Positions 6,321 through 10,062 of a stretch of 10,062 nt of DNA are shown one piece after another. The stretch lies in contig JBGTGS010000071.1 in assembly GCA_041746615.1 (NCBI GenBank), positions 1 through 10,062 of the forward strand. Direction: 5' to 3'. The notes beneath the pieces were generated by a model, which saw nothing but the letters and a program-made list of their open reading frames with translations, searched no databases and was not told the DNA's origin. The position numbers and the translations under genes were made by a program. Positions within the stretch are counted from its first letter, which is position 1; every line of letters starts with the position of its first letter. The DNA comes from CAMAXB01 sp041746615. GTDB lineage: Bacteria > Verrucomicrobiota > Verrucomicrobiia > Opitutales > Opitutaceae.

Positions 6321-6623
6321 TTATTTCAACTGTTCTATGGTCCATCGAGGGTTCTTCCTGCAGTCCAGCACTCGCCAGACGCGGGCCTCGTCTCCTTCGA
6401 CATCGTAATAGATTCCAAACGGAAACCGTTTGGCGAGCATACGATGGTAGCCGAAGATTTTCCGGTGAACACCGGCGTAAAGCCGTAACGATTCAATGTC
6501 GGAAGACAGCGACTCGATAAAGTACGATCCGACACCGGGCTCCTTCCGATCATAGAACTGGAAGCCGTCGTAAAGATCAGCTTCCGCCAAACTGAGGGTT
6601 CTGACTCGGGTAATGACCCTCAC
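6321..6623 (-). CDS. RelE/ParE-family toxin
   Basis: Starting at the GTG that overlaps the antitoxin stop (GTGA), the product has 100 residues, normal for this family. The pattern is that of ParE/RelE toxins: a first helix with LSLAEADLYDGFQFYDR, then EPGVGSYFIESLSSDIESL, followed by VHRKIFGYHRM and the strands RFPFGIYYDVEGDEARVWRV ending LDCRKNPRWTIEQL. The frame is open upstream to 6671, but that extension lies within the antitoxin gene. The 4-bp overlap implies translational coupling to the antitoxin. Whether it targets gyrase (ParE) or mRNA (RelE) cannot be told from the sequence. Confidence 0.88.
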   Translation of the reverse strand: MRVITRVRTLSLAEADLYDGFQFYDRKEPGVGSYFIESLSSDIESLRLYAGVHRKIFGYHRMLAKRFPFGIYYDVEGDEARVWRVLDCRKNPRWTIEQLK

Positions 6624-6847
6624 GACTGCTTGGCAATCTTCCTGCGCAGCCGTTCCTTTGCCTCCTCCCAATCGCTGAATTTCGCCTTTCCAGATGCCAC
6701 AGCGCGCTCGGCCTCCTGAAGCGCCTCCTTATGCCATGCTGGCGACTCATACCGGTCCTCGTCGCGTGAAAGGTCCACCCAAATTTCTTCCATTGCGCGG
6801 AGTTTCTGGACGCGGGACATTCGCTTCAGAGGGAGAACCGTTGGCAT
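6620..6847 (-). CDS. addiction-module antitoxin (putative addiction module component family)
   Basis: This 75-residue acidic-helical protein matches the small addiction-module component family often paired with RelE/ParE toxins. The typical opening is MPTVLPLKRMSRVQKLRAMEEIWVDLSR (seen here in two adjacent parts), followed by SPAWHKEALQEAERAVASGK and SDWEEAKERLRR. The tryptophan in EEIWVDL and the closing W-E-E-A-K-E-R-L-R are characteristic. The ATG at 6847 was chosen over the internal one at 6823 because family members normally include the first eight residues. The gene precedes its toxin and shares four bases with it. Confidence 0.88.
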   Translation of the reverse strand: MPTVLPLKRMSRVQKLRAMEEIWVDLSRDEDRYESPAWHKEALQEAERAVASGKAKFSDWEEAKERLRRKIAKQS

Positions 6848-6853
6848 AACGCG

Positions 6854-6881
6854 ACCTTAGTCTTCGTGCGTGCGATGGCAA
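6854..6881 (-). promoter_or_regulatory. weak candidate promoter of the addiction-module operon
   Basis: On the minus strand TTGCCA (6876-6881) is separated by 16 bases from TAAGGT (6854-6859), which ends six bases before the ATG. If real, the transcript would be nearly leaderless. The AAGG could instead be a Shine-Dalgarno sequence. The match is weak. Confidence 0.25.
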
Positions 6882-6998
6882 GTGAGCTATTTTTCCCAGA
6901 CCCAATAGCGGCGTACCACCGCTGTCGAAAAATAAAGTGTACTTGTCCCCTGTGCGCGGATTAACCGGTGAGGAGCAGAGCCGCAGGGCTGTGGCTGG

Positions 6999-7089
6999 TG
7001 TGCGAACAACAACCGAAACAACCCAAAACGGAGGCGCAGGCGCAAGGGGGTGGGGGCGTTAAATCGTTAAATTCGTCGGGCCTCGCACA
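6999..7089 (+). repeat. hairpin element E3, inverted relative of E1/E2
   Basis: TGTGCGA (6999-7005) and TCGCACA (7083-7089) are complementary. Between them, at 7054-7073, lies GGGCGTTAAATCGTTAAATT, which matches the core of E1 and E2 but on the plus strand. Only the core and the overall hairpin plan are shared. Confidence 0.5.
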
Positions 7090-7164
7090 AGTAAACCCGC
7101 ACCGACAACCGACGCCGATCTTCCCATTAAGCGTCTTGGCAATCCACGAGCATGAAGCCCCGTG

Positions 7165-7290
7165 ATTCGCGTCGCGCGCTTGCGAACTCGCGCTTCCTAG
7201 GCGCCCAATTCTGATCACGGGAGAGGTCCGGCGGCGCATCTCCCCAGCCCAATTTAACGCCTTAACGCCCGCACCCGTGGATTGGGCTTT
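7165..7290 (-). repeat. dispersed repeat copy 2 (with hairpin E2)
   Basis: This is the partner of 6160-6300. AGCCCAAT (7246-7253) pairs with ATTGGGCT (7281-7288). Compared with copy 1 the last pair of the stem has changed from C-G to T-A on both arms, so base pairing is kept. It starts 48 bp after the stop of the VOC remnant on the minus strand, the same relative position as copy 1 has to its toxin gene. Confidence 0.7.
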
Positions 7291-7322
7291 CGAGCCATCA
7301 ACCAATGCCCACCGAGTGGGCC

Positions 7323-7351
7323 TTAATTATCAATGGTTAATTATTGACCCC
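7323..7351. repeat. AT-rich repeat ending in TGACCCC
   Basis: TTAATTAT occurs at 7323-7330 and 7337-7344, 14 bp apart, followed by TGACCCC (7345-7351). TCAAT and ATTGA at 7330-7334 and 7342-7346 can also pair. The second unit supplies the stop codon of the truncated VOC frame, so this element marks the break point of that gene. Confidence 0.6.
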
Positions 7352-7561
7352 TTTAAATCGCCCCCCACCCGTTTCCACACGACTGAGTTTTTCCGACCTG
7401 AAGAAACCGCCAGCGATCCGACCATCATCAAAGGAGGTGTAATCCGGTCCGTAGTTGGTGAAGGACCATCCGAGCAACTGGGTGAAGAAAGCTTGCGAGC
7501 TCGCCACATCTTGCGACGGGACCTCAAGGTAATCGATCGTTCTAGGGAGCGACTTAGCCAT
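7337..7561 (-). pseudogene. truncated VOC (glyoxalase/bleomycin-resistance) family protein
   Basis: The frame encodes 74 residues beginning MAKSLPRTIDYLEVPSQDV, followed by SSQAFFTQLLGWSFTNYGPDY and SFDDGRIAGGFFRSEK, an unmistakable first half of a VOC-fold protein of the single-domain lactoylglutathione-lyase-like type. Full members are about 115-130 residues. Here the similarity stops after SRVETGG, and the frame ends in an AT-rich repeat. The second beta-alpha-beta-beta-beta module and its metal ligand are therefore missing, so the product is unlikely to be active. The ATG at 7561 fits the family; the frame is open upstream to 7813 but that part is repeat sequence. Confidence 0.75.
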
Positions 7562-7674
7562 GGGGAGAAAGTGCGAATATATTTCATTTCTGCAATGTTC
7601 ACTTCCAAGCAGCCCGTCAGACTTGCGATTTACGCCTCGGGGAAAAAGGCGGATGATTATCCGGCAAAGGAAGG

Positions 7675-7690
7675 GCCCGTGCCAACGGGC
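7675..7690. other. small GC-rich hairpin
   Basis: GCCCGT and ACGGGC pair around a GCCA loop. No T-run follows on either strand, so a role as terminator is uncertain. Confidence 0.35.
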
Positions 7691-7851
7691 TGCTAAAAGC
7701 CGCGCCCTGACCCCGTCTGGCTCGCCTCTTGATCGCGAGTCAATACGCCCGTCTCCGACCGGGCATACAGGTATCCATGCTTGTAGGCCTCGTGCCCGCC
7801 GGAGGACGGGCAAGCTTCACACGGTGGTTCCGACTGCTCCGATCCGACCAC

Positions 7852-7879
7852 AAAAAAGGCCGGTCTTGCGACCGGCCTT
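7852..7879 (-). terminator. intrinsic terminator downstream of the phosphofructokinase tail
   Basis: On the minus strand GGCCGGTC-GCAA-GACCGGCC is followed directly by TTTTTT, a textbook rho-independent terminator with an 8-bp GC-rich stem and a tetraloop. It lies 24 bp after the phosphofructokinase stop and would end transcripts of the HTH-PIN operon as well. Confidence 0.9.
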
Positions 7880-7903
7880 GGAAGTTGTGGGCTGACTGCC
7901 TCC

Positions 7904-8260
7904 TCAGAACTCGTAGGCGGGGAGCTGCTTGTCGACGCGGATCCTGTCGAGCTTGGCGAAGTGGGGGAGGCCGTTTTCGAAGGGGACCTGGGTTTCGCCT
8001 TGGATGAGGGGCTGGGCGTAGCGGACGAACTGGTAGTTCATGCTGACGCCGTCCTCGTTGATCCACTCGCGGGGCAGCTTCTTGACGCCGTTCGAGATCT
8101 CGCCGAGCGGGGCGAGGCCGGTCTCGCAGGTGTAGTGGTCGCCGTCGCCACGGACCAGCGTGACCATCTTGTCGGTCTCGCCGGCGATGGCGGCTTTGAC
8201 GGCGGCCTGACCGGCGAGGTAGGCCTCGTCGGCGTCGGTCTTGGAACCGGCGTGGGCGGC
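7904..8260 (-). pseudogene. detached C-terminal part of a probable PPi-type 6-phosphofructokinase (copy 1)
   Basis: About 118 codons are open directly after the PIN stop, in the same frame: AAHAGSKTDADEAYLAGQAA, KMVTLVRGDGDHYTCETGL, GEISNGVKKLPREWINEDG, MNYQFVRYAQPLIQGE and ending DKQLPAYEF. I recognise this as the C-terminal third of a PPi-dependent-type 6-phosphofructokinase, on the KMVTLVR..TGLAPL..I.NGVKKLPREWIN..PLIQGE pattern; this comes from memory, not a search. The catalytic N-terminal part is absent, so no enzyme can be made. An internal ATG at 8167 would give an 87-residue protein, but no ribosome site supports it. The fragment keeps the native-looking stop and a strong terminator. 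Differences from copy 2 are mostly silent. Confidence 0.7.
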
Positions 8261-8821
8261 TCAGGTCCCCAAAGCCTCGATCACCCGAGCGGAAAAGGCC
8301 GGCAGGCTTTTCCCGAGATGAATGACTACATCCTGCAGGTCGTGCCCATCTTCCTGCGCGATGGCGGCCAGTTTGCCCATGACGACTCCAGGATTCATGG
8401 AGTAGAGCGTAAGGAGATAATCCTGCGGGTGACACACCTCAATATCCCACGGATCGAGCGCCACCACCGGGAAGTCCCGCAGGTTGAAAGTCACGATGAG
8501 GGACGCTCCGCCCTTCACGGCCGCCGCGAGTACATGACGGTCCTTCTCTTTGTTGGTCATCACCGGCAACAGCGGTTCGTATCCCATCACCGACGCTTCG
8601 GGAAAGGCCCGTGTCACCTCCTGATTCCAGTAGTCGGCCAGCTCGGGCGGGTAAGGATGCTTCAGCTTCTCCGTCTGGGTCCGGTGTACTTCTTCCAGAA
8701 TCTTGCGGGACCAGAGCGGCAGGTAGAGCCGGGGCGGCTCCGCCAACCGCAAAAACAGGTCGCACACGCCGGCATTGGCGAGCACACAGGCATCAAGCAC
8801 GACTTTAAAGTCAGCTTGCAT
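8261..8821 (-). CDS. PIN-domain toxin (VapC-like ribonuclease)
   Basis: This 186-residue protein is a PIN-domain nuclease of the larger PIN_3 type, expected to cleave RNA with metal ions and to act as a toxin. Acidic active-site candidates are D10 in FKVVLDACVLAN, E43/E44 in SRKILEEVHRT, D94 in NKEKDRHVLAAAV and D116 after TFNLRDFP. The C-terminal ~60 residues (DIEVCHPQDYLLTLYSMNP onward) form a helical extension seen in this subgroup. Its ATG lies inside the end of the upstream HTH gene (11-bp overlap), so the two are coupled. Its stop at 8261-8263 is followed in frame by a phosphofructokinase tail, which marks the junction of the repeat unit. Confidence 0.88.
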   Translation of the reverse strand: MQADFKVVLDACVLANAGVCDLFLRLAEPPRLYLPLWSRKILEEVHRTQTEKLKHPYPPELADYWNQEVTRAFPEASVMGYEPLLPVMTNKEKDRHVLAAAVKGGASLIVTFNLRDFPVVALDPWDIEVCHPQDYLLTLYSMNPGVVMGKLAAIAQEDGHDLQDVVIHLGKSLPAFSARVIEALGT

Positions 8822-9266
8822 CCCCGGTGTAGTCGGAGTCGTAGAGACCCTCCGCCTTGAGCTTTTTGAACAGGCCTCCGAGCGCCTCGCGCCGCGTTCT
8901 GTCGCGGACCTGCTGGTAGGTTCGAAGGTCCTTGAGTGTGACCCGCCGGTGAGTGCCGACGCGATGGTGGGGGATCTCTCCCTTGTCCATCAACTCCACG
9001 AGGTGCTGACGCGACATGCCGAGAAAGACGGCTGCCGCCTGGGTGGTGAAGGTTTCATCCTCGGGCATGAGCACGATGGCCCGACCCTGCTGCATCTGCC
9101 GGAGGGTGTTGACCAGCAGGTGGAAGATCGGGTCGGGCAGTTCGATCCTGACTCCCTCACGACCGATCAGGGCGGGGCGCTCCTCGGCGCTGACCAAGGC
9201 CATCAATCGATCCAGTTCGGCCGGATTGAGCAGGGAAGGATCCAGACGGTTTTCTTTCAGGTTCAT
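8811..9266 (-). CDS. excisionase-type HTH antitoxin paired with the PIN toxin
   Basis: This 151-residue protein has a MerR/excisionase-type DNA-binding domain at about residues 72-116: TFTTQAAAVFLGMSRQHLVE, then LMDKGEIPHHRVGTHRRVTL and KDLRTYQ. The N-terminal half (residues 1-70) is helical and of unknown role. The C terminus LFKKLKAEGLYDSDYTGD is a plausible toxin-binding tail. Proteins of this form are known directly upstream of PIN_3 nucleases as antitoxins; a true phage excisionase is less likely because no integrase is nearby. The gene overlaps the PIN gene by 11 bp. No strong Shine-Dalgarno precedes the ATG at 9266. Confidence 0.85.
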   Translation of the reverse strand: MNLKENRLDPSLLNPAELDRLMALVSAEERPALIGREGVRIELPDPIFHLLVNTLRQMQQGRAIVLMPEDETFTTQAAAVFLGMSRQHLVELMDKGEIPHHRVGTHRRVTLKDLRTYQQVRDRTRREALGGLFKKLKAEGLYDSDYTGDAS

Positions 9267-9313
9267 AGGTCCACTATCGGCAGAAATCGGCCCGAAACAA
9301 GGGAATATTCGCT

Positions 9314-9331
9314 ATAAACACCATAAACACC
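9314..9331. promoter_or_regulatory. two tandem 9-bp ATAAACACC repeats upstream of the HTH antitoxin
   Basis: ATAAACACC occurs at 9314-9322 and 9323-9331, followed by another AT. The pair lies about 48 bp upstream of the antitoxin start in a locally AT-rich stretch. Tandem sites next to the promoter of a DNA-binding antitoxin are candidate operators. This is inference from position. Confidence 0.4.
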
Positions 9332-9620
9332 ATACTGTCGCTTTGTTTTATCGTGAGTTGGATATCTCCATTCCCGCGTATAATTCTTCACAATCAGCGA
9401 GATAGAACAAAACGAGTCTGCAGGTCGCGTAGCATCGAGAACGTATCCAACATGCTAACACTTGTCATTTAGGGCGAGGGTTTCCTTGATCGCGAGTCAA
9501 TACGCCCGGTCGCCGACCGGGCCGACAGGTATCCATGCTTGTAGGCCGCGTGCCCGCCGGAGGACGGGCAAGCAACGCCAGAGGACGGGCAAGCTTCACG
9601 ACTGCTCCGATCTGCCCACA

Positions 9621-9647
9621 ATAAAGGCCGGTCTTGCGACCGGCCTT
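9621..9647 (-). terminator. intrinsic terminator, copy 2
   Basis: The same GGCCGGTC-GCAA-GACCGGCC stem is kept perfectly on the minus strand, followed by TTTAT rather than six T residues, so it is probably somewhat weaker than copy 1. Confidence 0.8.
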
Positions 9648-9671
9648 GAAAGTTGTGCGCTGCCTGCTTCC

Positions 9672-10027
9672 TCAGAGTTCGTAGGCGGGTAGCTGCTTGT
9701 CCACGCGGATCTTGTCGAGCTTGGCGAAGTGGGGGAGGCCGTTTTCGAAGGGGACCTGGGTTTCGCCTTGAATGAGGGGCTGGGCGTAGCGGACGAACTG
9801 ATAATTCATGCTGACGCCGTCCTCGTTGATCCACTCGCGGGGCAGCTTCTTGACGCCGTTGGAGATCTCGCCGAGCGGGGCGAGTCCGGTCTCGCAGGTG
9901 TAGTGGTCGCCGTCACCGCGGACCAGCGTGACCATCTTGTCGGTCTCACCGGCGATGGCGGCTTTGACGGCGGCCTGGCCGGCGAGGTAGCCTCGTCGGC
10001 ATCGGTCTTGGAACCGACGTGGGCGGC
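9672..10027 (-). pseudogene. detached C-terminal part of a probable PPi-type 6-phosphofructokinase (copy 2)
   Basis: This is the counterpart of copy 1, ending DKQLPAYEL. From the ATG at 9935 to the stop the encoded protein differs from copy 1 only at two positions (R/K in FAKLD.IRV and the last residue F/L). Upstream, a one-base deletion around 9989-9991 breaks the frame that leads back to the PIN junction. The catalytic part is absent here too. Confidence 0.7.
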
Positions 10028-10062
10028 TCAGGTCCCCAAAGCCTCGATCACCCGGGCGGAAA
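10028..10062 (-). CDS. 3' end of a second PIN-domain toxin gene (partial)
   Basis: The last 35 bases encode SARVIEALGT and a stop, identical in protein to the C terminus of the PIN toxin at 8261-8821, with at least one silent base change. The rest of the gene, and presumably its HTH partner, lies beyond the window. Confidence 0.75.
   Translation of the reverse strand, partial: SARVIEALGT

Larger units (their letters stand above)
6848..7336. other. repeat-rich gap between the VOC remnant and the antitoxin gene
   Basis: These 489 bases contain no supported gene. From left to right they hold the upstream region of the antitoxin, a small hairpin (AGCGG 6907-6911 with CCGCT 6919-6923), a GTGTACTTGTCCCC motif, a plus-strand relative of the dispersed hairpin (E3, 6999-7089), and dispersed repeat copy 2 (7165-7290) with hairpin E2. 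An AT-rich repeat at 7323-7351 lies at its edge. Confidence 0.65.
7562..7903. other. gap between the VOC remnant and the phosphofructokinase tail
   Basis: These 342 bases hold the former upstream region of the VOC gene (with a TATATT on the minus strand near 7577-7582), a GCCCGT/ACGGGC hairpin (7675-7690), a TGACCCC motif (7708-7714), the left edge of the large direct repeat at 7728, two short palindromes (GCCCG 7747-7751 with CGGGC 7760-7764; TGCCCG 7793-7798 with CGGGCA 7807-7812) and a terminator. No gene is supported. Confidence 0.65.
7728..8295. repeat. large direct repeat, copy 1
   Basis: This stretch matches 9485-10062, offset by 1757 at the left edge and about 1767 at the right, the difference being small indels. 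It includes the palindromes, the terminator, the phosphofructokinase tail and the last codons of the PIN gene. The true right boundary is unknown, because copy 2 continues beyond the window. Confidence 0.9.
9267..9671. other. control region of the HTH-PIN operon and left part of repeat copy 2
   Basis: These 405 bases contain an AT-rich stretch (about 9290-9430) that probably carries the HTH-PIN promoter, although no good -35/-10 pair was found. From 9485 the large direct repeat begins again, with a CCCGGTC/GACCGGG palindrome near 9507-9523, a 14-bp tandem duplication of GAGGACGGGCAAGC separated by seven bases (absent from copy 1), and a terminator. No gene is supported. Confidence 0.65.
9485..10062. 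repeat. large direct repeat, copy 2 (runs off the window)
   Basis: This copy matches 7728-8295 and continues past the phosphofructokinase/PIN junction into the PIN 3' end up to the last base. It differs by scattered substitutions, a 21-bp insertion in the palindrome region and a one-base deletion near 9989-9991. Confidence 0.9.

Noticed and set aside
6238..7288. E1 and E2 hairpins as integron attC sites
   Set aside because: E1 has GCCCAAC and GTTGGGC, which fit the attC outer-box consensus, but E2 has ATTGGGC and lacks the invariant GTT/AAC. Inner L boxes were not found, no integrase is visible, and the homology continues well past the expected cassette boundary. Kept only as a structured repeat.
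7961..8860. Plus-strand frame across the phosphofructokinase tail and PIN gene
   Set aside because: It crosses the junction of two minus-strand coding sequences and is their shadow.
8811..9266. HTH protein as a phage or ICE excisionase
   Set aside because: No integrase or phage gene is present. The 11-bp overlap with a PIN nuclease fits a toxin-antitoxin operon better.
1..10062. tRNA, rRNA or riboswitch genes
   Set aside because: I looked for cloverleaf and rRNA-like sequence by eye and found none; the cloverleaf at 2034-2087 lacks tRNA features such as a T-loop GTTCRA and a CCA-side acceptor stem.

Overview
The window is high-GC bacterial DNA. It most resembles a soil or freshwater member of the Verrucomicrobiota, probably Opitutales-like. 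This placement is an inference from an ebo gene cluster, a tail of a probable pyrophosphate-type 6-phosphofructokinase, weak Shine-Dalgarno sequences and many REP-like palindromes. No rRNA or marker gene is present to confirm it.

Left part (1-3499, plus strand): the end of an ebo operon. A 15-codon tail of an upstream gene overlaps eboC (UbiA-like membrane prenyltransferase) by ATGA. eboD (dehydroquinate-synthase-like sugar phosphate cyclase) follows five bases after eboC. After 161 bp of repeat sequence comes eboF (alkaline phosphatase/nucleotide pyrophosphatase superfamily). In other bacteria ebo genes are linked to processing or export of a secondary metabolite precursor. The usual eboE TIM-barrel gene is not between eboD and eboF here.

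Middle part (3500-7730, genes on the minus strand): a repeat-rich accessory region. It holds a higBA-type toxin-antitoxin pair, an exported sugar-phosphate-isomerase-like TIM-barrel protein, a second toxin-antitoxin pair (addiction-module protein plus RelE/ParE-type toxin) and a truncated VOC/glyoxalase gene. Between them lie two copies of a 24-bp-armed REP element, a 23-bp inverted repeat, and a roughly 110-bp imperfect repeat whose hairpin arms differ by a compensatory base-pair change.

Right part (7728-10062): a direct repeat with a period of about 1.77 kb. Each unit, read on the minus strand, has a PIN-domain toxin gene whose stop codon is followed in frame by the last ~118 codons of a probable 6-phosphofructokinase, then that gene's stop and an intrinsic terminator, then short palindromes. 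The complete unit also carries an excisionase-type HTH antitoxin gene upstream of the PIN gene. The second unit runs off the window. Most substitutions between the two phosphofructokinase tails are silent, which is unexpected for dead duplicates. This array is the most unusual structure in the window.
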